Assembly (NCBI GenBank): GCA_914767715.1
Contig: OU612065.1
Coordinates: 20,088,001-20,152,000 of the forward strand
Direction: 5' to 3'
Length of the DNA: 64,000 bases
DNA from: Membranipora membranacea
Taxonomy: Eukaryota; Bryozoa; Gymnolaemata; Cheilostomatida; Membraniporidae
Position 1 is the first letter of the stretch. Each line of letters opens with the position of its first letter. Below, piece after piece: positions 24,601 through 35,300 of the stretch. The notes under the pieces are model-generated. The model made no database searches. It had not been told where the DNA came from and worked only from the letters and a program-made list of their open reading frames with translations. A program made the translations under genes and the position numbers.

Positions 24601-27600
24601 GTACTTATATGTCATAGAACGTATGAACTAGCTCATTGGTTAACAGTATCATGAAATTATGCAAAAAAATGTGAAAAAAAATGGCACCATCGTACGATTA
24701 CCTCATAGTTATATTTTATGAGTGGTTGAAAATTGTGTAATTGATGAAGCAATATTGGTTAATAACACAAGTGTTAGCAACAAATTAGCTTCATTGCCTA
24801 AATCATGAAGGGTCTCCGCTAGCTCTACCAAGGAGTAACAGGTCCAGTTCCTCCTTGGTCCTATGAGCAATTCTTGTTTAGATTGATTTTCATGACACCT
24901 TTTAATTCTTTGGTCCTTAAAAAGTAGACTGTGTTGTCACAGAGTTTGTGAAAATATTGTTGAGTCAGATGGGACCATAATTTTGTGGTTACAGGCCGAG
25001 TGACTTTTTCTGAGGAAAACTTACAAGTTAAAGACCAGACACAAATGATTACATTTATGACCCTTTTTCTCAAATTGACCTGACATGATGTCCAGCATAA
25101 TTATAACAATTTTTTGCCCATTTACATGCAAACCACAATGGCATGACACTCTGATCATTGCTGAGATTCATGATTTAGTACCACCTTGTTGCCTATCTTA
25201 TTGTTGTGGTTTTGATCACCCATCCTTCATTACACCTTCTTCCTCACTGATGTTGCGAGCAAGCAATTTTCTGGCTTGGCTAAGCCTTGTGGTTTAAATG
25301 AACAATGTGCTCTAAGAGACGGAATTTTATCCTATCTGTGTATGTGTATGTATATATTTGTATCAATTCTCATGATAAAATCAATGTTTCTCTTGTGCTC
25401 TGTGAATAAAAATAAAGTTTTAAAAATTATAAAAATTATAATAAAACATTGACTAGATTTATAATAAATGAATCAAGCTATTCGATTGAGCAGTTTTACA
25501 CATAATGAGCGAAAACAGTGTTTACGGCAGTTTACACGGTAGGCTGGCACTCTGTATCTACCAGATGGGAGTTGTTCTAGCGTTATGACAGTGTCTTTGC
25601 CCGAAGCGAACATTCTCAGGCATTTAGTTTTGAAGAACTTATCGAATATATCGTCTATGGTTGTAACTTCAAGCCTGCCTTTGCTTAGTCTACGTGCTGT
25701 GTTGATGAGGTGATTGTACTGGTTCTTAATATCAGATGAGAGGTGTCCGTATATAATACATAGGTGATATTGTAGGACGCTTTCGAGAAATGAGGTGTAT
25801 GCCAGCTTAATGGTAGTTGTCTTGACATTCATAAAGGCTAGCTGCTTCATGATGAATAGTCGTTTGTTAGCTTTGCTGATGATGTTTTTGGTGTTCGTAT
25901 TGAAGTTAAGCTTATGATTGAGTGTGGTGCCAAGATATTTGTATTCATCTACTCGTTCGATGGCGGAGTTGTTGATCATGATGGGTGGAGGGTCAGGATC
26001 ATCGCGTAGATTACAGAAAACAAGCTCTTTGGTTTTCTTTGTGTTGATGAGCAGACTGTTTCTTGTGCACCAGGATTCGATATTATTGATTTCAACTTGC
26101 AGTGATGATGGTGATTTTGGCGAGATGAATTCTAATATCACAGTGTCATCGGCGTATTTTATGATGGTGTGATCATCGCTTACTGCCATGTCGTCTACGT
26201 AAAGTGAGAAGAGGATGGGACTGAGGACACATCCCTGAGGGCATCCAGTTGATGTTATGATGCTGTTAGATAGAGTATTACCTACTTTCACTCGCTGTGT
26301 ACGTGATGACAGAAAGTTATATGACCAGGATACGATGTTGGGGTTTACTTTATGAGATGACATCTTTTGGACTAGGGTGTTACTGTTGATTGTATTAAAA
26401 GCACTGCTAAAGTCAATGAAAATCGAGCGTACATAATTCTTTGCAGAGCTATCGAGATGATTAGTGATTTTGTCAAGTAACAACAATAGAGCATCGTCTG
26501 TACTGCTGTTACGTTTATAGGCAAACTGGTTACTATCGGCAATGTGAGCACTGATGTGGGGCGCTACAAGTTTCTCAAGACACTTAGCGAGGATTGGTGT
26601 CAGGGCGATGGGCCTAAAGTCTTTAGGTTCTGTTGCGCCTTTCAGTTTAGGTAAAGGCACTATATTGGCAGCTTTCCAAATATCGGGCACAGTGGCACTT
26701 TGTAGCGAGATATTGAACAAAGTACACATAGGAGCACCTATACAATCTGCTAGTGTTCTTATCATCCGTGCCGATATTCCATCTGTTAGGTTGTTGAGAA
26801 GATGCCATGGCACTTGGCTTTTATAGGTTGGTTAGGCATGCTGGTTGGTCAAGCCTTCATCTCATCCAACACATCCATGAATTGGAATTTTACATTTTTA
26901 TCTTTCAACTTGTTGTAGCTATTGAGACAGGAAGCCATTTCCAGAACGTAATGACAGCTAAGAGAGATGATTGGTTGACAGATAGCTCTATCGGTGGTGG
27001 GAGTAGCTCACTATACCTGTACGCTCTCACTCACTTTGAGTCCATTGTGGCAGAAGCTGCCGAAGTCTGGCTAGAGAAGGTAGGTGTTTTATATTAAGAG
27101 ACCAGTAACCAGATTTTTGGGTTTTTTGGGCAAATAACTATACTTTTGATGTCGTAAGACATTTGCTGTCATTTTGATGTTGTACTGATGGCATAACAAT
27201 GTGACATATCTTTTCTTTATCAACGTTATGGATATGTCAAGTTTATGATCAGTTTTTTCTTCTTAGTTTTTTTACTACTGGGTTCAGCTGACACCCTCGA
27301 CCAATGATAGAAAAGTGATCATAAAATTTAATTATCATGCCATAGACTGTAGTGCCATGCCACAGCCATTGATTTTTGTGGACCGGGAAAACATCTCTAC
27401 AAAGATATATTTTCGCAATTTTTGTAATCAAAAGCACAATCCCTAAAGGCTGTTAGGTTCTTCCTGTGAAAACGATTCTTTAACGGCCAAAACATAATAA
27501 AGAGTTATTTTTGATACCTAAATTTTCCTTGATTTATAGTTTGAGTCACCTCTATACTAGATCAAGTTTGGTTCATTTGACTGCATTTGGAGTTTCTCCC

Positions 27601-28821
27601 CCTATACTGGTAATGTCGCAGACATGTACCGTGACCAGTGGAAGGGAGCAACTGGAATGCAGGCGAATCGAATTAAACTTGATCTACCTCTATACTGTGT
27701 AAATTTGGTGCATAATACAACGGTCAGTGTCTCAACTAAGTGACTTTCATTGTCTCTCAGTTCCAGATAAATGGTTTCAGCTGCTTACAGCTGCCGTATC
27801 ATGTATGACTTTTTCCTATACTATATCCATGCTTACCAATCTTTATCATAATTTTTAGGCATCGGAGAAACCTGGCAGAGAGCGGTCTTTTTCTGCGAGC
27901 GTCAGCGAGGCCTCTATTGCCACATCCTCCGTATCAAGCTCTTGCGTAATTATACCCAGCGTGACGTCATACAGCAGCAGCACATACATCAGCAAACCGC
28001 CTCTGTTCTCCTCCTCTGAGGAGCCTACCAGTCATGTAGATCAGTGGGTAGCTAAATGTGAGAGTGGGGAGGAATGGCTGGTCACTGATAGACCGAGGCT
28101 CATGTCAACTGGATCTGCTTGTTTCAAGGCTGCTCCCATGACCACTCAAACACACACCGAATGGCTCGTTGGTGGATCTGTGCCTTCTTCCAATGGAGAT
28201 TTTACTACTTTGTGCTACAGCAGCGATGTTTGGCTGTCTGAGCCGGCTGCCGTTAAAGCTCCGAGCTGTTGTGATGAGGAGGAAGAAGAGATGGACACAG
28301 CCCTTCTGTCTTCTGCTGATAACGAGGAATGGGTACAATCAGCCCCAGTCTCCGAACAAGAGGTGCAAGCTTGGCTGCCTGTGATCACCAGTAAGATGGA
28401 AGCTCTTGCTGACGAGTATCCTGATGAAAAATTAGATATATCCATCGAGAAAACAGACAGCGATGATTGGTTGGTTCGAGTCACTGTGCCTGATCAAGTT
28501 GCTGATAACTGGAGCTGTAACAAAGGATGTGATTGGCTATGTGAGGGAACTGCCCCTATGCCACTGAAGGCTGCCAGTGTTGGCTTTCCTAGCAAAACTG
28601 ATTGGCTCTCTGGTGAAGAAAAGAAAGATGAGTCAGCCAAGGTAAGAGGAGCTGCCGCCAGCTTGGATAGAGAATGGCTCCTTGTCATCAACGAAATGAG
28701 CAAGATATCAAGCAGTGCTTTATCTGGATGGCTTGCGGGAGCATCTGATTCTACGAATTTAGCCCCAGGAACAATCAACCAAGATACCAACTCAGCAAAA
28801 CTCTGCAACTGGCTACGCTAA
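21659..28821 (+). CDS. NCOA4: NCOA4-like ferritinophagy receptor, 6 exons, 566 aa
   Basis: NCOA4 binds ferritin and delivers it to autophagosomes and lysosomes for iron release. Exons: 21659-21775, 22080-22282, 23066-23180, 23903-24044, 26919-27079, 27859-28821; phases agree. Residues 1-145 form a helical N-terminal region (for example QVRSLQELRKTLLQ and LNKLNQVLGCLRNCLE), like the ARA70 coiled-coil domain. The rest is a low-complexity chain with x-x-W-L/V motifs: KWLL, EWLT, DWLT, EWLV, DWLV, CDWLC, REWLL, SGWLA, ending CNWLR-stop. All 17 tryptophans lie in such motifs (14 WL, 2 WV, 1 WS). Human NCOA4 (614 aa) shares this EWL/DWL style. KISSSALSGWL at 28702-28734 has the I-x7-W spacing of human I489/W497. 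Intron 4 carries an antisense LINE and intron 5 a MITE. Assignment rests on architecture rather than strong identity. An unrelated WL-repeat protein is the alternative. Confidence 0.8.
23566..23669. repeat. Exact 52-bp tandem duplication in NCOA4-like intron 3
   Basis: The unit 23566-23617 (starting GTTGACCTTGGCCATTTTGG) is repeated without a mismatch at 23618-23669. A degenerate start of a third unit (GTTGACCTTGGTCGTTTT) lies near 23759. Confidence 0.95.
25473..26813 (-). mobile_element. 5'-truncated LINE with open 446-codon RT reading frame
   Basis: A non-LTR retrotransposon reverse transcriptase. Visible palm motifs are FIDFSSAFNTIN, the SPQG-type box (GCPQGCVLSPILFSLYVDDM) and the catalytic YADDTVI. 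NTKKTKELVF and EYKYLGTTL follow. The frame is uninterrupted to TAA, but the endonuclease region upstream of MPWHLLNNL is absent, so the copy is 5'-truncated near 26815-26825. Beyond the stop, the 3' end runs into an AT-rich tail with repeated TATAATTTTT units (25400-25450), like the microsatellite tails of CR1/Rex-type elements. It lies antisense in intron 4 of the NCOA4-like gene, about 95 bp before the acceptor of exon 5. The intact frame suggests a recent insertion. It differs clearly from the fragment at 19764. Confidence 0.93.
27559..27685. mobile_element. TIR element family 2 (MITE) with 11-bp target duplication
   Basis: The ends AGATCAAGTTT and AAACTTGATCT are perfect inverted repeats. 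Subterminal CATTTGACTGCATTTGGAG partly pairs with ACTGGAATGCAGGCGAAT. The element is flanked by the direct repeat ACCTCTATACT at 27548-27558 and 27686-27696. No coding capacity, 127 bp, in intron 5 of the NCOA4-like gene. A target duplication of this length fits Mutator-like elements best, but the superfamily is an inference. Confidence 0.85.
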
Positions 28822-29399
28822 TGTTGCCTGCCGAAAAGATCAGCATAATAACAAGTTCTTTTCCAAAACTCCACATCTTGCTAATGGACTTAAATTTGAA
28901 TTTCTTCTTCAGTCACTAGCTGTTTCTCAACAGTATTCCGATTGGCCAGTTTTGCATGCGTCGGAGTTATTTTTAAATTGATTAATTTTTTTCTAGCTAA
29001 TTTTTTTCTGGCTTCGAGTTAACTGAAAGCCTATTATGGTAGTAGGGAACTTACTAGACTCATGTTTTAATCTCAAAACTTTTGTATTTGGTGGAGGTCA
29101 AGTATGTCCTAGATTTAATGAATGTTTTATAACATTTCAATAGCCCAAACTGTGCATATTATTACCTCAGAAAAATGACATAAAAACCCCTCAGAAAAAA
29201 GAACAGTTCAAGTTTTTTTATTTATTATGTTAAAAATATTGATGAATAATAATATTGCCCATCCATTTGGAAGCACATTGTACTCTTTTTCACACATTCG
29301 TTTTGTGCAACGTCTTGCACACCTCACTTGCGTCAGTCAGTAGTATTAGCCCCAACCGGGCTGTCTGTTAGCAAGAGAAGGTATGAAATAATTTGTTGC
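28822..29399. other. Convergent 3' spacer between NCOA4-like gene and the membrane-protein gene
   Basis: About 580 bp that hold both 3' UTRs. A minus-strand AATAAA at 29221-29226 serves the leftward gene. No canonical AATAAA was seen for the NCOA4-like gene on the + strand. No ORF of note. Confidence 0.5.
29221..29226 (-). terminator. Putative polyadenylation signal of the 29400-31717 gene
   Basis: AATAAA on the minus strand, about 175 nt downstream of the stop codon at 29400-29402. Confidence 0.45.
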
Positions 29400-31717
29400 T
29401 CAACGCTGACCCTGATACACCTCTTGATAGTTTCCGTATTCTGGCAGCACCACACCTGGCTGCTGTTGTTGTGGTCCCCAGTATTGGTAACCACTTGTTT
29501 GGGGTATCAACTGTCCATGGTTAGACCAAGCCCGTGTCATAGAAGGCCTTTGCCACTGCTGGGGGTTTGGCCAACGACCATGTGGAGGGAATGGCATAGG
29601 CGGCATCAGCGCTGACGGTGGACCCCACGCTACTAGCTGTCTCCTCATCGAATAATGTACTGGGATCATAACTTGTGGTTTATGGCCCATCTTCACAGGA
29701 TAACCTGTCAATAAATACAAATAACCATTGAGAAAAGGCAAGGATTGCATCATTATTCCTAAGAGTGGTTAAAAACCTTGTAACACCGTGATCTGTATAA
29801 CCCAAGTTCGAGAAATAAGATTGTGATCAAATTTGTTCATTTCTATGCTTCATTCAATCAAGGTGTAAAATGACTTCTTGATGAAATAGCTTAACACAGG
29901 TCCTAAAATCCCAGAAATCACTGCTTGCAGTCTACATGCTTTCGGGTGATGTTGCAGACAACTTACTAGTCATGGGAACATCTGTTGTTGTTTTCTCGTC
30001 ATACGGAATGTTTGGGAAACCGCCTGGTTCAGGGTTGATAACTTTGAGAACTTTACCGTCAGCCTCTAAGGAGAAATCTACGTCTTCAACCCATTTACCG
30101 GTCACTCTGAAAAATTGAGGATCATGAAACTATTTGAATCAATGATTGTCAATCGAATCGCATAAGTTATGTAAAACCAAAGATATAAGATAGAATTTTC
30201 CATTGGTTCATTAGTACCTGTAGCATAGAGATGGAATTGGTTCTCTTCTTGATTTTTGAATAGCGGTTCATAAAGAAATGAAAATTAACCGACACCGTTA
30301 CTATACCTTAATGTAGGGATTTAATGTTAAACCATATTTTTTTCTACTAGCATTGACTGGAGCTTATAAGTGTACAAGCTTATTAGTAGAAGATGAGTAA
30401 ATGTGGGTCCACTAAATCAAGGATGTGAACCTATAAAATATTTACTTTCTCCAGGGTTATCATTTGGCTTGTAATAATTCAATAGCTACTTGATGGTTTC
30501 TGGTGCTGCGTAATTATTATCACTGCGAAAGTGTTCATGTAATTGATAGGTTGCAAGATGAGGTTCTGTATTTGACCGGTCATGCTAACATTTGAGACAA
30601 CATGTAAAGTTCCATAACTGAGGGCCTGCTTTGTACCAATCTACTATCTCTCAATGTTGGGCAGGTGGGTGGGTGGGTGGTGAGGCACCCCCGACAGCCT
30701 GCCCAGGCTAGAGAAACTGCATACTATATATTATTTCGCCAAGAGTTAACCAGGGGAAGGCAATTTCTAGTTTACTCATGATCTATAGTGCAAAACATTT
30801 GTTTCAAGTTTCGGCTGATCAAGAATCTTTGCTCATCATAAAAATTGCTGCTGATGGGCAAGTAATTTTGAAGTTGTAATTGGAACTCTATCGGCAATGT
30901 TAGAATAAGACTGCTTGCTCCTGTCTGTTTGCCCTCTTCTGCCTGTTTTGTCTACCTATTGTTGAAAGGATATAATATATGAGACAAAGACCAACCTGTC
31001 GAAGTATTGACCAGGTCTGTCAGGTTTGGGTCCTGTAAGTGCCGGTGCTGTGGTCTGTCGCTTTGCGTCGGCAACGGATTTACTTTGATTAGATGTACGC
31101 CTGGTGTTCCCATCTGGCCCAACCGTTTGCACCTCAGGATTTGTGAGTGTCAGTGGCTTAACTTTTTGTCTTTTGACACACATAAATACTGTGAATATCA
31201 ACACAGCTATTCCAGTGATGCTCGTAGTAGCTGTAAAAGAGTGAACATTGTAATATACATGTTGCAGTCAACAACTACTACACTCCAATAGTGTATAGCA
31301 AGTCATCTAGACTTGAACTGCATACAAGAGGCTAGGCGATTGGCAACTTCTTGCATCGAAAACTCATAACAGACAGTTGTTCTCCAAGTCAAGCCTGTCT
31401 TTTCCACAACACACTAGGAAATGAGCACTCACCACAAGTATATACAGTGCAGTTCACTTAATTCCAACCTCTAGGGACCACAAAAATTTGCCCAAATTAA
31501 GCAGAGTCTGAATTAAGTGACATTAGTATGCATTGAGATCTGGCTGAAGGGACCAAATTTCTTTCTCTGGAGTTTTGAATAATAAAGTTTGAATTAATAT
31601 TAACCACTCCAGCTTGCACTGTATGGACTCACCTGCGAGAAGCGCCACTTGTACCCGACATGTTTTATCCCATGTACCATGTGTGTAACAATTACTTATA
31701 TCCTGTATCCAGGTCAT
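29400..31717 (-). CDS. Single-pass membrane protein with Pro/Gln-rich tail, 254 aa, unknown family
   Basis: Exons 31633-31717, 30996-31230, 29967-30106 and 29400-29704 join with matching phases (1, 2, 1). The ATG at 31717 has an in-frame TAG just upstream. The short N-terminal part has two Cys (ISNCYTHGTWDKTC). Then comes one hydrophobic helix (ITGIAVLIFTVFMCV, residues about 33-47) followed by basic KRQKVK. This topology predicts a small outside N-terminus and a long cytoplasmic tail. The middle has VTGKWVEDVDFSLEADGKV and PGGFPNIPYDEK. The C-terminal 100 residues are Pro/Gln/Trp/Tyr-rich (PPMPFPPHGRWPNPQQWQRP, YWGPQQQQPG). No signal peptide is seen. I do not recognise the family. The tail is reminiscent of adaptor-binding tails of VOPP1/Shisa-like proteins, but no defining motif supports that. 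Confidence 0.75.
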
Positions 31718-32323
31718 TATTAAAGTTTTCTAGATTTGTCATTCAATTGTTTTAATCACCTGCCACTCCTAAGGAGTATTTAGAGGTACTTTGTACTGGA
31801 CAGTATATTCTCAAGTCCTTCCTGCGCTTTGGAAACATTGGTACAGACACCGCTTGCTCATAAGTTGTTCAACCAACTGTTTCTGTGATGATAAATATCC
31901 TTGCTACGGCTTGCAATGTACATCAAAACAATGAACTAACTTGGTTTGATATCATCAGCCTATCGTTCTTTGCTACTAAAAACGAAAGAATTGTTGAAAT
32001 GTCTACAACATAACGAATATAACCAAACGAAAAGATAGATTGTTAAGAGTTGTTTTATTCCAGTATGAGGAAGACACAGTGAGAACACAACCTACTAACT
32101 TCCTGTCTGTTAGCGACAGGACTGATTTGTGTAAACTATGTTTAGATTGAGAATTAAAATCACAAAATTAGAGTAATGGTTTGAAAAAGATATTTACAAT
32201 ATTACAATTCTTATGATCTGCTATTGCCAATTAACGCTGTTTCAGATCATGGGATTTCAAGCCTCAGCATTACAGTTCCTTGAGATCGGACTAGTTTATG
32301 ACCAAGCATTTGTTTCAGGGTTG
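31718..32323. other. Spacer between membrane-protein gene and IK stop
   Basis: About 600 bp. It contains the promoter of the leftward membrane-protein gene and the IK 3' UTR. No other feature seen apart from the poly(A) signal at 32054-32059. Confidence 0.5.
32054..32059 (-). terminator. Putative polyadenylation signal of IK
   Basis: AATAAA on the minus strand, about 265 nt after the IK stop codon. Confidence 0.45.
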
Positions 32324-35300
32324 TCAGTATTTGGCCTTTTTAGAGGACTGTTTGGACATGATATTCTGAATCTTCTGCCATTCTCGATCGAGAGCAGCTT
32401 TTTCATCCTTTGGACCAGCTCTTCTAGTCTTCCTGCCATCTGACATCTTAACACCATACTGGAAAGCTGCCCTGTAAAACACAAAGACAGCACTGAATGA
32501 GTTTACAGTTGATAAGAAACTTAATTAACAGCACAGGTTGCAATTGTTTTTTTGCCATCCTCATTAGAGCGGACACAAGTTAGACATGAAAATCAATGTT
32601 TTCACGGTAAAAAGCCAATTCAATAGTGCATTTTGTGCAAACAGGTAGGCAATAGTTATCAGGCACTTCACAATTTTAGTGATTGCCTTTGCCTATCCCT
32701 ATTTCAAAGAGGGTATTCCAAAATAAACAACTTGAAATCATTACGCCATTGATAGCCCCTGGGATAGCCAGGGATCCCAGGCTGCTGCTCTGTTTCCCCA
32801 GGTAATTTCCTAAACTACATGGCTTCATCGGGGAGTTTGGGAGTTTCTGCCAAACTACCTTGCCTCATAGTTCATCCATTGAGAGTTGCCTTCAGTCTGA
32901 GTTTTTTTTTCATATGTGTTAAGCAAAGGGTTTCATTGTAGATAGGATAAAACACACAACCATAATCAATACTTACTTTGGCAATGCCTCTTTTTTCGAC
33001 ATATATTCCTGATATTGCTCATCATTCTCAAAGTCCCATCTATTGACGGGTCCCTTTTTGTTACCCATATCCATCTTTGTATAATCAGCTTCTTCATCTG
33101 AATCATCTATGGCATCTGCTGCTTCATCCATACTAAAATGATTAATTATGGATGAGATATTTTCTGAGCTACACTTTTTAGCTAAGATAGCAAGATTGTG
33201 GGGTAGTGTTTTGTTACAGCACGGCTAGTAAGTAACCAAATATCTAATGATTTCAAAGATGAGTTTGGCATTTATAGTATTGTGGGTTGTAAGCAGAAAA
33301 AGTTTGGAATGAGCTGGATGATATGGGGCTTGATAATATGCTGTTGAATTTGGGGCCGGTTGGAGTCAATGTTACAAACAGGCCAATTCATAGCGTTATG
33401 TATACAACCGATACATGTGAATGCTTGCCTTGACTCTGTGAACTGAATATTATGTCATATTGGTTCGGACTTTAGGAATAAACACAATATATATAGAGTT
33501 ATACCATAGTACTTACCCTGGATAGCACTCAGCATAGCTGTCAATCTCCGGCTTCTTTTTCTTCTTAGCTGGCTTACCTTCCTCTTTGGCTTTCTTAGTA
33601 TCCATTTCACTCCATTTCTGAAAACATTACAAATTTGAGTCAACTATGTATGATAGTGGTAGCACATTACTGATCTGGATAACTTTTGTATGGACTGCCA
33701 GATGTTTCATTAGCGTCACATAACTATTAAAGTACGTGTTTGATAATACAGCGTCAATAACACCTTCACCCACACTGATATCACCGCATGGTTATATTCT
33801 GATTAAATTATATTGATGCTGTATATATGATAGTGTCAGACCTGAACAACATTTTTATTTCTGCAGTTCCATTCAAAAATCAATTATTTCATATCTATAA
33901 ATCATTTATCTATTGAGTGCCTAGATTGCCATTACTAACCTCAGCGTATTGTTTACTGAGTCCTTTGATGAACTGTTGTGTATTTTCTTTTCTCTCTTTA
34001 TCCTCATTTCGATCTTGTTCTATCTTCTCATCAGGCCGTTCAAAGTATGACCTCTTCCTGTCAGCCTTATCCTCCCCTCGACCACTCCGCCTGGTGAAAA
34101 AAGAAACGACATAAGTGTAACTAAACAATAAATTTGAATAAATTGAAGATCGCCAGCGAATAGCACATATTCATTGTTGCAGTCGTTTATATACACTTCA
34201 ACCAATGTACTCCCTCTTACTCGGGGAGAATGAGTTTATTGCTTCAACACTATAGTCAAGGGGAAAATTTGTCTCTGCCTTACAAAAAAAGAACATCCAC
34301 AATTTTCGGTTGTCCTCTCCTTGAGATTTTTCTCAGAGAGGGGACAACTCTCAAAAATGAAACTATTCACTGCCCAAAGCTGTCAAAATAACATCTTTAC
34401 CACTTTTAGACGACAATAAAACATATCAGGGATTAGAACTCGACCAACCTCCAATCAAAACAGATTAGTACATGCCATCATCGAAGTTGCTCAATGTCAA
34501 GACGACTTCTTAACATAAGGCACTACTTTACGACGCCAACAAAAGTATATATATTTATATCAAGAGTAATAACTCACCTGTCTCTATCTCTATCGCCGCG
34601 ATCTCCTCTATCACGATCCCTCCTACTATCTCTGTCCCTGTCTCTATCCCTGTGTCTGTCTGACCCGCGCTCAGATCGATGCTTGTCTCCCCTGTCATTC
34701 CGATTTGTATCACGAGACGATGATTTATCAGTGGCTGTGACTGTTGAAGAGTATTTCTCACCAAAGATACTACAACACATGGAAAGAGATATTGTCAAGA
34801 AAATGTTTAATAACAACTTGTTTAAAATTATATAATAACATAACATTATATTGTGAACTTTATTGTAACCTGAGGTAAAAGGGAGGGATGGCGGCACCAA
34901 ATGGGATGCCACCATTGATATGAATTAGTGTATCAGTAGTATAATACATAGCATGGCTATTTGTGGAGATATGCCATCAGTAAAAACTTTGTGTCAGGAT
35001 CTGGCAGCTTTTACGTTATGCATTGATTGGTGTCCCAGTAACATCCTTCAAAAACTCAGGCAAGCTGCTTGACAAAAGTTTACATAGGTCAGCCATAATG
35101 GATTTTGAACTTGTGGACCAATAAAAAAAATGCAGTCCTGACACCATACATTAATAGCCATAGGCTTGCTCATGGTCAGATATGTTCCCCTCATCCATTT
35201 AATATATATCAGTGGATGCACTACATGAGGCATACGGTCTTGCGCCTATGATACAACGATGCTAGATAGAAAGATTATGTATCAGAATGACATAGAAAGT

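Noticed and set aside
28105-28808. Three minus-strand ORFs antisense to NCOA4-like exon 6
   Set aside because: Shadow frames of the 963-bp coding exon.
34494-34915. ORFs overlapping the Arg/Asp repeat region on both strands
   Set aside because: Low-complexity RD/RE coding DNA gives open frames in several registers; only the IK frame is spliced in phase.
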